From: Sphingomonadales bacterium
GTDB lineage: Bacteria > Pseudomonadota > Alphaproteobacteria > Sphingomonadales > Sphingomonadaceae
Assembly (NCBI GenBank): GCA_018971065.1
Contig: JAGWVC010000038.1
Span: 1-33,957 of the forward strand
DNA: 33,957 nt
Direction of reading: 5' to 3'
The notes below the pieces were generated by a model. That model was not told the origin of the DNA, searched no databases, and saw nothing but the letters and a program-made list of their open reading frames with translations. A program made the position numbers and the translations under genes. Below, piece by piece: positions 24,592 to 33,225 of the stretch. The stretch's first letter is position 1. Every line of letters begins with the position of its first letter.

Positions 24592-25580
24592 CACAGCCGC
24601 CGCGCCCCGGCCAGTTCAAGCATCGCGAACACCCCGCCGGTAATCAGGTGTGCCGCCAGCATGATCCCGGCCATCATCGCCATCAGGTCGCCCACTTGCG
24701 CGTCATGCCCCAGCAGGAACACCGCAAGGCCCGCGAACACCACGTCCTTGTTGGGGATCAGCGGCAGGCGCGAAACCAGCATCCGCAGCGTTGCCAGCAC
24801 CAGCCACAGGCCATAGCCGACATCGGGCAGCACCAGGTGCCACATCCGCGCCGCCAGTCCCACCAGCAGGAAGATCCGGCCGAAATGCATCGCGGTCACG
24901 AACCCCAGGTCGCGGCGCGGCAGCGAGAACAGCTTCTGGCGGAACAGCAGGATCACGAACGAGGTGACCAGCACCACCCCCAGCGACAGGAACACCGGGC
25001 GCGATTCCATGCCGAGCTGGCCCGAAGCCACCAGCGGCCAGGCGGCGGCCAGCATCGCCAGCGTGGCGATATTGCCGGTCAGCGCCGAAAGGATCGTCAC
25101 GTCCTTGATCGCCCCGAACGGCGCCGTATCCATCGCCAGCCGGCTGCGCGCCCAGGCATAGAACTGCACTTCGCCCAGATAGCCCAGCAGCAGTTCGTTG
25201 CTCACCCGCTTGCGCAGCAGCGCCGCGATGCCGGTGAATGGCAGCTTCCACAGCCGCCGATAGATCCACCATTCGGAAAGCGGCTCGCACGCATAGTAGG
25301 CGGCGAACACCGCCCAGAACGGCAGCGAACGCGGCACCATCGCGGCAATCCGGCCGAATTCGAGGTCGCGGAACTGCAGGACGACCATCACCAGCAGCGC
25401 CAGCGATACGGCCGTGCTGAACCAGCCCGCCAATCGCGAGCGGCTGGGCCGCTTCACCTGCGGCAGGTTCAGACCGATGTCCGAAGCCAGCTCGCCGGCG
25501 GCGATGCTGTTGTGAATCATCGCTTGCGACCCCTTCACAGCGCCGGACGACCCTTCCCGCGACGCTGTCGATTGATCCAT
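24591..25580 (-). CDS. UPF0104/lysylphosphatidylglycerol-synthase-TM-like membrane protein (HpnL-like)
   Basis: This 329-residue protein has about eight membrane spans. The loop LGYLGEVQFYAWAR carries the Gly-Glu element seen in this superfamily, and HpnL in the other arm has the matching PGLGEAIGARAL. The soluble lysyl-transferase domain of MprF is absent, so a flippase or lipid-scaffold role is more likely than aminoacylation. The start is uncertain: ATG at 25580 has GGGGG 5 nt upstream, while ATG at 25520 (MIHNSI) has AGGGG 9 nt upstream and would drop 20 polar residues. It is coupled to DUF2141. A 151-nt GC-rich gap without coding signs separates it from the deacetylase gene. Confidence 0.78.
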   Translation of the reverse strand: MDQSTASREGSSGAVKGSQAMIHNSIAAGELASDIGLNLPQVKRPSRSRLAGWFSTAVSLALLVMVVLQFRDLEFGRIAAMVPRSLPFWAVFAAYYACEPLSEWWIYRRLWKLPFTGIAALLRKRVSNELLLGYLGEVQFYAWARSRLAMDTAPFGAIKDVTILSALTGNIATLAMLAAAWPLVASGQLGMESRPVFLSLGVVLVTSFVILLFRQKLFSLPRRDLGFVTAMHFGRIFLLVGLAARMWHLVLPDVGYGLWLVLATLRMLVSRLPLIPNKDVVFAGLAVFLLGHDAQVGDLMAMMAGIMLAAHLITGGVFAMLELAGARRL

Positions 25581-25731
25581 GCGCACCCCCGGGCCACCTT
25601 GCCTGGCGGCTCCCGTGGGCCGCCCTTTGCCAGCTTTGCCCCGAAAAGACAATCCGCGACGTGCCGGCCCATCCCGCGCGTCCAGCCGGGCCATTACGGC
25701 GGCGAAACGTAACCGCGGATGAACGGGTGTC
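25581..25731. other. GC-rich gap inside the minus-strand lipid arm
   Basis: This 151-nt stretch is open on the minus strand in the membrane protein's frame, but the translation is Arg/Gly/Pro-rich without protein-like pattern and no ribosome site precedes it. It may hold a promoter for the lower part of the arm; I recognise no consensus. Confidence 0.4.
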
Positions 25732-26460
25732 TCAGGGTTGCAGCAATTCGGCGTAGCGCCCCGCGGGCCGCACCCGCGCATAGGCCCGGAACGTTGCCGC
25801 GATCGACGCCATCAGCGCCGGCACCGTCGTATCGCCCGGATGCACCGCCACGCGCGCCACCCGGCCCAGTCCGGGAACCTGCCGCGCCACCGCCGCCACC
25901 GCGCGCGACGACAATTGCCGCCCGCGCGTCCGGCTCGCCCAGGTCACTACCGGCCCGCGTGCCAGCACCCGGCCGCTGCCGGGTTCCCACACCCGCATAT
26001 GATCCTCGGCCAGCGCGAAGCCGCTGTCCGCCAGCGCCGCGCGCGCGCCCGGCCCATAAAGCCACGCCGGGGCGATGAACCCCGCCACCGGCCCGCCGAT
26101 CGCGTCCTCGATCAGCGCCCGGCCATCGGCCATGCGTTGCGCGGCAACGTCCTGCGAAAGCCCCAGGAACTCGCCCTCGCTGGCGGTCATGTGCCGTGCC
26201 TTCAGCGCCGCCAGCCCGGTGTGTTCGGCCACGTCGCGGTGATACCAGCCGTGCACGAACATCTCCACGCCCTGTTCGGCCCAGCCCCGCAACCGGGCCC
26301 GGAACGCGGGCGCCTGCGCCAGCGGCGCCTCGCCCCAGTGATCGGGCACCACCAGCATCGCGAACCTCGGCCCGCCCAGGATGCCGCCGATCAGGTCCGC
26401 CAGCCGGTCCACCTGTCCTTCGGATCGCGGCCCCACGTCATGGATTGAAGCCAGCAGCAT
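25732..26460 (-). CDS. DUF2334 polysaccharide-deacetylase-like protein
   Basis: This 242-residue protein begins directly with the family signature SIHDVGP (His7, Asp8), followed by the metal-binding pattern HGWYH (His70, His74) and the PAW element (131-133). These are the usual landmarks of carbohydrate-esterase-4-type barrels that remove N-acetyl groups. No signal peptide is seen, so it should act in the cytoplasm, perhaps on a membrane-linked glycan. The ATG shares its A with the hpnN stop (TGATG). It parallels HpnK of the opposite arm in job type but belongs to a different fold family. The substrate is unknown. Confidence 0.85.
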   Translation of the reverse strand: MLLASIHDVGPRSEGQVDRLADLIGGILGGPRFAMLVVPDHWGEAPLAQAPAFRARLRGWAEQGVEMFVHGWYHRDVAEHTGLAALKARHMTASEGEFLGLSQDVAAQRMADGRALIEDAIGGPVAGFIAPAWLYGPGARAALADSGFALAEDHMRVWEPGSGRVLARGPVVTWASRTRGRQLSSRAVAAVARQVPGLGRVARVAVHPGDTTVPALMASIAATFRAYARVRPAGRYAELLQP

Positions 26461-29087
26461 CAGGCTTCGGGCGCGTTCGCGTCGTGGTGCCGCACCGGCC
26501 CCAGCAGCGCCGGCTCGAACACCAGCGCGCAGATCAGCGTCCAGATCAGCGAGATCATCAGGATCAGCCCCATGCTGGCGGTGCCGGGGTGGTCGGAAAG
26601 CCACAGCGCGCCGAACGCGCTGCCCGTCGCCAGCGCGCTGAACACCACCGCGCGCGCCAGGCTGGTCTGCAACAGGTCGCCCACCCCGCGCCGCCAGGCC
26701 ATCACGAAATAGATGTGAAACGCCACCCCCACGCCGAACAGCAGCGGAAACGCGATGATATTGGCAAAGTTCAGCGGCTGCCCGATCACCACGCAACTGC
26801 CCAGCGTCAGGAAGATCGACAGCACCACCGGCGCCAGCGTGTACGCCACTTCCTTGGCCGATCGCAGCGCCGCCCACAGCAGCAGGCTCACCAGCACCAG
26901 CGCCAGCACACCCGCCTGCACGAACGCCGTCGCCACGGTCCGTGCCGCCTCCTGCGTCGCCACCGGCATCCCCGTGGCATTCGGTGCCACCGCGCGCACC
27001 GCCGCCGTGAACCGTTCCAGCGTCGCGTTGTCCAGGCTGTTGCCCGCCGGGGTCAGCGAAACCAGCGCGCGGCCGTCCTTCGCCACCCACTCCGCCACCA
27101 TCGCCGGCGGCAGCGTCTCGCGCGTCACCGCCGTCGCCTGCAAGGAAGTCCGGATGGTGTCCAGCGTCACCCCCAGCGGCTGCACCAGCATCGCTTCCAC
27201 GCCCGCGCGCCGGCTTGCGGATGCACTTGCCAGCCGGTCGAAACGCGCCGCCAGCCCGCCCGCCGCGCCGCCCAGTTCACCCGGCCGCGCCATTGCCAGC
27301 GCCCGCAGCGATCCCGCCGCCTTGCGCAAGGCGGCCACGGCCGCCGCATCGTCGGGCGGCGGCGGGAAATCGAACGGGTTGATCGCCGGGTCCAGCAGCA
27401 GCGCGGCATCCTCAATCAGCGCCAGCTTCGCCGGCTGGTCCGCCGGAATGAAGCTGGACAGCGTCACCGCCTGCGACACTTCCGGCAGCTTGCCCAGCCG
27501 CGCTGCCAGCCGGTCCGCCGATGCCAGGTCGGGCGCCAGCACGCTCAGCGTGTTCGGGGTGCGGTCGGGATCGCGCAGCAGGTCGGCCAGCCCGCGCATC
27601 GCCGGGGTCTGCGGATCGCGCAGGTGCAGCGGGTTGAAATCGAACCGGATCGCCGCCAGCCCGGCGATCGAGGCGATCATCGCCAGCACGAACGCCCAGA
27701 TCACCGCCTTGCGCCGGTGGTGCAGCCAGGCGTCGATCGGCGCCGCCCTGGCCCAGCCCACCGCGCCGGCCGGCGGCGCCGGCTTCAGCAGCACCAGCAG
27801 CGCCGGTAGCAGCGTCAGGTTCAGCAGCAGCGCGATCATCATGCCCATGCCGGCGATCACGCCCAGTTCGGCAATGCCGATATAGTCGGTCGGCAGGAAC
27901 GCGCCCAGCGCCAGCAGGATCGCCGCCGCCGCCATCAGCAGCGGCTCGCCGATCGCCTCGGCCAGCAGGCCCAGCGCCGCCATCGGCTCGGCCCCGCCGC
28001 GCCGCTCGGCATTGAACCGCACCGAAACCTGGATGCCGAAGTCCACCCCCAGCCCGACGAACAGCGGAATGAACGCGATGGAAATCAGGTTCAGCCGCCC
28101 CACCGCCAGCAGGCCCAGCCCCAGCGTAACCACCAGTCCGGCCACGATCGTCAGCATGATCGCGGTGACGATCCGCGCCGATCGCGTGGCGAACCACAGC
28201 GTCACCACCATCGCCAGCGCCATGATCGCGCCGACCACGCCGATGTTGTCCTCGATCGTGCCGAATTCCTCGTCGGCCAGCGGGATCTCGCCGGTCAGCC
28301 CGACGTGGACGCCGTGCGCCGCATCCAGGCCCAGCTTCGCGGCGGCGGCCATCAGCGCTTCCGTTGCGGCCGAGCCCGGTTGCAGGTCGCCGAAATCCAG
28401 CACCGGCTCCACCGTCACCAGGCGCCGCGTCGGCGGCGCCAGTGGTCCCTTGCCGCTGGCGAACAGCCGCTGCCACGAGAAGTACCGCGCCTGGCCGGCC
28501 AGCTTCGCGTCGATCGCGGTGGACAGCGCGTTCAATGGCCCGGCCAGCCGCGCGGTCTGCCCGATATCCGCCTCGCGCGCCGCGCCGTCGGCGGCCGTGT
28601 CGATCGCCTTGGCCACGCCGCGCAACGAAGGATCGCCGGCCAGCGCTCCCAGCAGCGGTTGCGCGTCGATCAGGCGGCGGGTGGTGTCCTTCACATCGGG
28701 CAGGTCGGCAAAAAGCAGCCCGTGCGTCGAAAGGAACGGCCCGGCGTCAGGCCGCTCGACGCGCCAGAAATGCTTCCTGTCCCCCACCGCCGCTTCAGCC
28801 AGCGCCTTCGCCCCGGCTTCCGCCAGTTCGGGGGTCTGCCCATCGACGATCACGACAATGGTGCCTTGCGTGTTCGTGAATGCCTTTTCGACGGCGATCT
28901 CGTTCTGCCGCCACGCCGTCTTCGGCGAGATCATCTCGCCGGTGTCGGTGGTCATGTCGAACCGCAGGACGACCACGAACGCCGCCGCGATCACGCAGGC
29001 CAGCGCCACCCCCACCGTCAGCCACGGACGCGAAGCCGCGCCCAGAATCAGGCTCTTCAGCCGCTCATGAAGGGAAAACCGCGCCAT
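26460..29087 (-). CDS. hpnN: Hopanoid-associated RND (MMPL) transporter HpnN
   Basis: This 875-residue RND-type inner-membrane protein has 12 predicted spans in two repeats of one plus five, each with a large periplasmic loop. Span 1 (LTVGVALACVIAAAFVVVL) is followed by a loop with DTGEMISPKTAWRQNE. The first span block holds LFVGLGVDFGIQVSVRF, the second FPLLFGVGVAFHIYFVMAW, both typical of MMPL/HpnN. In Rhodopseudomonas and Burkholderia HpnN moves hopanoids to the outer membrane. I prefer ATG 29087 (MARFSL, weak GGA upstream); ATG 29102 gives 880 residues. It diverges from hpnI with 90 nt between, and its stop overlaps the DUF2334 start. Confidence 0.92.
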   Translation of the reverse strand: MARFSLHERLKSLILGAASRPWLTVGVALACVIAAAFVVVLRFDMTTDTGEMISPKTAWRQNEIAVEKAFTNTQGTIVVIVDGQTPELAEAGAKALAEAAVGDRKHFWRVERPDAGPFLSTHGLLFADLPDVKDTTRRLIDAQPLLGALAGDPSLRGVAKAIDTAADGAAREADIGQTARLAGPLNALSTAIDAKLAGQARYFSWQRLFASGKGPLAPPTRRLVTVEPVLDFGDLQPGSAATEALMAAAAKLGLDAAHGVHVGLTGEIPLADEEFGTIEDNIGVVGAIMALAMVVTLWFATRSARIVTAIMLTIVAGLVVTLGLGLLAVGRLNLISIAFIPLFVGLGVDFGIQVSVRFNAERRGGAEPMAALGLLAEAIGEPLLMAAAAILLALGAFLPTDYIGIAELGVIAGMGMMIALLLNLTLLPALLVLLKPAPPAGAVGWARAAPIDAWLHHRRKAVIWAFVLAMIASIAGLAAIRFDFNPLHLRDPQTPAMRGLADLLRDPDRTPNTLSVLAPDLASADRLAARLGKLPEVSQAVTLSSFIPADQPAKLALIEDAALLLDPAINPFDFPPPPDDAAAVAALRKAAGSLRALAMARPGELGGAAGGLAARFDRLASASASRRAGVEAMLVQPLGVTLDTIRTSLQATAVTRETLPPAMVAEWVAKDGRALVSLTPAGNSLDNATLERFTAAVRAVAPNATGMPVATQEAARTVATAFVQAGVLALVLVSLLLWAALRSAKEVAYTLAPVVLSIFLTLGSCVVIGQPLNFANIIAFPLLFGVGVAFHIYFVMAWRRGVGDLLQTSLARAVVFSALATGSAFGALWLSDHPGTASMGLILMISLIWTLICALVFEPALLGPVRHHDANAPEA

Positions 29088-29177
29088 GTCCGATACCGGC
29101 ATGTGCAGGAAAAGGCGCGTTGCGGCAATCCCCGCGCTGCTTTCCCTTTTGCCGCTTCCCCCCTAATAGGCAGCGCC

Positions 29178-30326
29178 ATGACAATCCTCTGGTGGTTCCT
29201 TGCCGCCCTCACCGCCGCGTCCTGCGCCTACCTGCTGCTGGCGATGGCAGCGGTCGCCGCGTTGCGGCTCGAAACCGGCCCCGGCTGGCAGGTGGCCCCC
29301 GCCGTCACCGTGCTGAAGCCATTGTGCGGGGATGAGGACGGCCTCGAAGCCGCGCTGGAAAGTTTCCTGTCACAGCAGACGTCGTTCGCGGTTACCTGGG
29401 TGTTCGGCGTCGCCGATCCGGCCGATCCGGCGCTGGCACTGGCGAAAGCCGTTGCCAGCCGCCACCCTGCTGCCGACTGCCGCTTCGTCGTCGATGCCCG
29501 TAGCCACGGCCCCAACCCCAAGGTCTCCAACCTCGTCAACATGGCGCAATCGTTGCCGCGGGGGCTGGCCGAAGTCGTGGTTATCTCGGACAGCGATATC
29601 GTCATCGCCCCCGGCGTTCTGGCCCGCGCGGTCGATCGGCTGGCCACCCCCGGCACCGGCGCGGTCACCGCGCTCTACCGCGCCCGGCCGGGCCGTTCCG
29701 GATCGCACAGCCGCGCGCTGGGTGCCTGGTTCATCGACTACTGGTTCCTGCCGATGGCGATCCTGCACGCCCGCCTGGCGCCGCTCGGTGTCACTTATGG
29801 CCCGCTTACCGCGATCCGGCGCGATGTGCTGGAAACCGGCGGCGGCCTCGAAGCCCTGGCGCGCCACTTGTCCGACGATGCCGAACTCGGCCGCCGCGTC
29901 ACCGCCGCCGGCTGGCAAATCGCCTTCACGCCGGATATTGCCGAAACGCTGGTCAACGATGCCACGCTGGCCGATCTGTTCGATCACGAACTGCGCTGGG
30001 CGCGCACCGTGCGCGGGCTCGATCCCGCCGGCTATGTCGCCTCGCTGGTCAGTCACCCCGGCCCGCTGCCGCTGCTGCTCCTGCTATCTCCCGGCGCTGC
30101 CAGCTTTGCCCTCGCCGTTGCGCCAATCGTGCTGCACTGGCTGCTCGCGCGGCTGACCGCCCGTAAATGCGGCCTTGATGCAGGCTTGCGCGCACCTAAC
30201 TTGGCGCAAGTCTGGTGGCGCGACGTGTTCAGCTTCGCGGTCTGGGCCAAGGGCCTCGTCGTCGCCCGCGTCGGCTGGCGTGGCGCCCGCCTTGCCGTCA
30301 CGCACCGCGATATCCTCGCGCCATGA
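29178..30326 (+). CDS. hpnI: Hopanoid glycosyltransferase HpnI
   Basis: This 382-residue membrane-bound GT2 enzyme resembles ceramide glucosyltransferase. The N-terminal span is residues 3-28, then VTVLKPLCGDEDGLE, the DSD sugar-binding site at 138-140 (after NPKVSNL), SDDAELG (232-238) carrying the catalytic acidic residue, and the HELRW acceptor motif at 270-274. C-terminal spans follow near 300-335. HpnI adds N-acetylglucosamine to bacteriohopanetetrol. The start at 29178 gives the usual family length; reading further upstream would run antisense through hpnN. The stop overlaps the hpnK start (ATGA). The shared intergenic region with hpnN allows joint control. Confidence 0.93.
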   Translation: MTILWWFLAALTAASCAYLLLAMAAVAALRLETGPGWQVAPAVTVLKPLCGDEDGLEAALESFLSQQTSFAVTWVFGVADPADPALALAKAVASRHPAADCRFVVDARSHGPNPKVSNLVNMAQSLPRGLAEVVVISDSDIVIAPGVLARAVDRLATPGTGAVTALYRARPGRSGSHSRALGAWFIDYWFLPMAILHARLAPLGVTYGPLTAIRRDVLETGGGLEALARHLSDDAELGRRVTAAGWQIAFTPDIAETLVNDATLADLFDHELRWARTVRGLDPAGYVASLVSHPGPLPLLLLLSPGAASFALAVAPIVLHWLLARLTARKCGLDAGLRAPNLAQVWWRDVFSFAVWAKGLVVARVGWRGARLAVTHRDILAP

Positions 30327-31177
30327 AGCAACTCATTGTAACGACTGATGATTTCGGCATGTCGCTCGAAGTCAACGAGGCGGTCGAACAGGCCCACCGC
30401 GACGGCATCCTCACCAGCGCCAGCCTCGTCGTCACCGGCGATGCGGTCGAGGACGCCGTCCGCCGCGCCCAACGCCTCCCCACGCTCGGCGTCGGCCTCC
30501 ACCTCGCGCTGTTCGGCGCCCGCGCCGCCGCGCCGGGTCGGTCGCGGCTGGCGCCCGATGGTGTCAACCTCGGCGAAACGCCGGTCCGCACCGGTATCGC
30601 GCTGATGCTGTCGCCCCGCGCCCGCGCCGACCTCGCCCGCGAGATCGCCGCGCAGGCCGATGCCTTTCGCCGGACCGGCCTGCCCTGCACGCACCTCGAT
30701 GGTCACTGGCACTGCCACCAGCATCCGGCGGTCCTGCCGCTGGCGCTGGCGGCGGCAAGGTCGCTGGGTGCCCGGGCCGTTCGCATCCCGCACGAATCCG
30801 CGCTATTCTCGCGGGCGGCAGCCGGGCAGGGGGGCTTGGCCCGCACCGCCCAGTCGCTCGCCCATGCCCCGCTGGCGGCACTGATGCGCCGCACCGCGCG
30901 GGCGCAGGGCTTTGCCTGCAACGACCACTTCTTTGGCAAGGTCGATGCCGGCGCCATCTCGCTGCCCTTGCTGCTGGGTATGGTCGCCGCTTTGCCCGAC
31001 GGCGTCACCGAACTCGGCCTCCACCCGGCGCTGGCAGGCTTTGCCGGCTCCGGCCCGCACGCCCCGCCGGCGCACTGGCAACAGGCGGCGGAATTGGCCG
31101 CGCTGACCGATCCCGCCTTGCGCACCGCGCTTGTCGCCCGCGATGTCCGGTTGTGCCGCTGGGACCAGATCGCGTGA
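30323..31177 (+). CDS. hpnK: Hopanoid deacetylase HpnK (YdjC family)
   Basis: This 284-residue YdjC-type deacetylase begins with LIVTTDDFGMS; Asp9-Asp10 bind metal and help catalysis. It also has His60 in GLHL and the HLDGHWHCHQH cluster (124-134). In Burkholderia HpnK removes the acetyl group from the bacteriohopanetetrol N-acetylglucosamine made by HpnI, giving BHT-glucosamine. ATG at 30323 overlaps the hpnI stop, and its own stop overlaps the hpnL start (TGATG). The radical-SAM gene hpnJ, which often sits between or beside hpnI and hpnK, is not here. Confidence 0.93.
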   Translation: MKQLIVTTDDFGMSLEVNEAVEQAHRDGILTSASLVVTGDAVEDAVRRAQRLPTLGVGLHLALFGARAAAPGRSRLAPDGVNLGETPVRTGIALMLSPRARADLAREIAAQADAFRRTGLPCTHLDGHWHCHQHPAVLPLALAAARSLGARAVRIPHESALFSRAAAGQGGLARTAQSLAHAPLAALMRRTARAQGFACNDHFFGKVDAGAISLPLLLGMVAALPDGVTELGLHPALAGFAGSGPHAPPAHWQQAAELAALTDPALRTALVARDVRLCRWDQIA

Positions 31178-32124
31178 TGCGCGCCCGCGCCGCCGTGCTG
31201 CCGCTGGCACTGCTGGCGATCCTGCTGGCCGCCGTGGCCGCCAATGACGGCCTGCGCAGCCTGCTGGCCACCGCGCTGGCGCACGTGCGCCTTGCCGCCG
31301 TGTTGGCCACCGTGCCCTGCCAGATCGCGGCCACGCTGCTTTGCGCCGCCGCGCTTGCCGCGCTGCGCCCCGGCCCCGGCTTCCTCGCCTGCCTCGGTTC
31401 GCGGCTGCTGCGCGATGGCGGCGGCAACCTGCTGGTCATCGCGCCGGGCCTCGGCGAAGCGATCGGCGCCCGCGCGCTGGTGCTGTCGGGCGGCCGCACC
31501 CGCGCCGCATTGTCCGCCAGCGCGCTCGACACGCTGGCCGAGACGCTGGCGCAATTGCCCTTCATTGCCCTGGCCTTCTGGGTACTGCCGCGCTTCTGGG
31601 ACAAGGCCCGCCTGCCGGCGTTGCCGATCGGCCATGCCACGCTGGCCCTGGCCTCAATCGTCGTGCTGCTTCTCGCCATCGTCGCCTTCGCCTGCTGGTG
31701 GCGCAGCAACAGCCGCAGCGCCCGGTGGGCGCGCGCCGAATGGGCGCACTTGCGCGTCGAACTTTCCGGCCAGCGTGGCGGAATGCCGGCCAGCATCGCG
31801 CTTCACTTCGCAGCCTGGTTCATGGGCGGCGTGCAGTTGTGGATGGCCGCGCACGCGATGTCCCTGCCGATCACGCTGTTCGCGGCGCTCGCCGTCGATT
31901 CGGTGGCTTATGCGGCGCGCGGCATCCTGTTCTTCGTGCCCGCCGGACTGGTTCTACAGGAAGCGGGGTTGATCGGCGCCGGGCTGGCGTTCGGCATTCC
32001 CGCCGGCCCGGCGTTGGCGCTGGCGCTGGTGCTGCGCCTGCGCGACATGCTGTTCGGCACCGCGCTGGCGCTGTGGCCGGTGCTGGAATGGCGCCGCGCC
32101 GCGGCGGCTGCCCGGAACCCGTGA
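31177..32124 (+). CDS. hpnL: Hopanoid-associated integral membrane protein HpnL
   Basis: This 315-residue UPF0104-type protein has about eight spans. It shows the Gly-Glu element in PGLGEAIGARALVLSGG and the late pair SVAYAARGILFFVPAGLVLQE followed by a glycine-rich span, as in HpnL proteins. The biochemical role is not proven; a flippase for the glycosylated hopanoid or a scaffold is usually proposed. The ATG shares its A with the hpnK stop. The reading frame begins with hydrophobic MRARAAVLPLALLAILLAA, acting as a first membrane span. It is the last gene of the hpnIKL arm, with 81 nt before the next gene. Confidence 0.88.
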   Translation: MRARAAVLPLALLAILLAAVAANDGLRSLLATALAHVRLAAVLATVPCQIAATLLCAAALAALRPGPGFLACLGSRLLRDGGGNLLVIAPGLGEAIGARALVLSGGRTRAALSASALDTLAETLAQLPFIALAFWVLPRFWDKARLPALPIGHATLALASIVVLLLAIVAFACWWRSNSRSARWARAEWAHLRVELSGQRGGMPASIALHFAAWFMGGVQLWMAAHAMSLPITLFAALAVDSVAYAARGILFFVPAGLVLQEAGLIGAGLAFGIPAGPALALALVLRLRDMLFGTALALWPVLEWRRAAAAARNP

Positions 32125-32205
32125 TGGCCACCGCCGCGATATCGCCCGCGCGCTAGCCGATCCGCCACGGCTGCGGCATACCGGCGCCGCCACGGGAGAG
32201 CGCAC

Positions 32206-33210
32206 ATGACCGGCAAACTGGGCTTCGGCTACCTTTACGATTTCCGCAATCCGGCCTGGGCCGGCACGTCGTCGGAAGACCTCTACGGCCAGATTCTCGA
32301 CGCCGTCGCCTGGACGGAAAGCGCAGGCTTCACCGGCGCCTGGGTGCCCGAGCATCACCTCGCGGAAGACGGCTACATGCCCTCACCGCTGGTCGCACTG
32401 GCCGCGATCGCCGCGCGCACGCAATCCATCCGCCTCGGCACGGCGATCGCGCTGGCGCCGCTCTACAACCCGGTGCGCTTCGCCACCGACGCCGCCGTGC
32501 TCGATATCCTCGCCCGGGGCCGGCTCGATCTCGGCCTCGCCATCGGCTACCGCAAGCGCGAAACCGCCGCGATGGGGGTCGATTTCACCAAACGCGGCCG
32601 CATGTTCGACGAATGGCTGCAGATCGTCACCCGGCTGTGGGCGGGTGAGACTGTCGATTTCGACGGGGCGTTCTACCAGTGCGCCGGCGCGCAACTGATG
32701 CCGCGCCCCCCGCGCGGGCGCATCCCGCTCTACATCGGCGGGTTCGCGCCCAAGGCGATCGAGCGCGTGGCCCGTTATGGTGACGGTTATATCGGCGATT
32801 CGGGCGCGTTCGACGGCTATGCCGACAAGCTGGCCGAGGCCGGCCGCGATCCGGCCAGCGCGAAAATTCGGGTTACCGGGCTGATGACGGTCGTTGCGCA
32901 CGATCCCGCCGCCGCGATCGAGGAACTCGCGCCCTGCTTCCACCACGTCAACAACAGCTACGGCCAGTGGTTCGACGAGGATCGCGCGCTGGGCATGTCC
33001 AGCTTCACACCGATGACGCTCGACGCGTTCAAGGCGTCGGGGGTCATGGAAGTGCTGACGCCCGATCAGGCCATCGCCAAGTTCAGGGCGTTGCAGGCGA
33101 AGATCCCGCTCGATCACTACATCATGATGATGCCGCCCGGCCTGCCTGCCGAGCGTTTCATCCATTATGCCGACATCTTCGCTAGGGAAGTGCTGCCCGC
33201 CTTCAACTGA
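32206..33210 (+). CDS. LLM class (luciferase-like) flavin-dependent oxidoreductase
   Basis: This 334-residue TIM-barrel protein has the bacterial-luciferase-like pattern: GFTGAWVPEHHLAEDGY with the His-His pair, IRLGTAIALAPLYNPVRFA, then GRLDLGLAIGYRKRE and a phosphate-binding IPLYIGG. Members use FMNH2 or F420. GGGAGA lies upstream of the ATG. It is on the hpnL strand after 81 nt but need not be part of that operon. The reaction is unknown; monooxygenation of a small organic or terpenoid substrate is possible. Confidence 0.88.
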   Translation: MTGKLGFGYLYDFRNPAWAGTSSEDLYGQILDAVAWTESAGFTGAWVPEHHLAEDGYMPSPLVALAAIAARTQSIRLGTAIALAPLYNPVRFATDAAVLDILARGRLDLGLAIGYRKRETAAMGVDFTKRGRMFDEWLQIVTRLWAGETVDFDGAFYQCAGAQLMPRPPRGRIPLYIGGFAPKAIERVARYGDGYIGDSGAFDGYADKLAEAGRDPASAKIRVTGLMTVVAHDPAAAIEELAPCFHHVNNSYGQWFDEDRALGMSSFTPMTLDAFKASGVMEVLTPDQAIAKFRALQAKIPLDHYIMMMPPGLPAERFIHYADIFAREVLPAFN

Positions 33211-33225
33211 TCGGTTGACGCCTGA

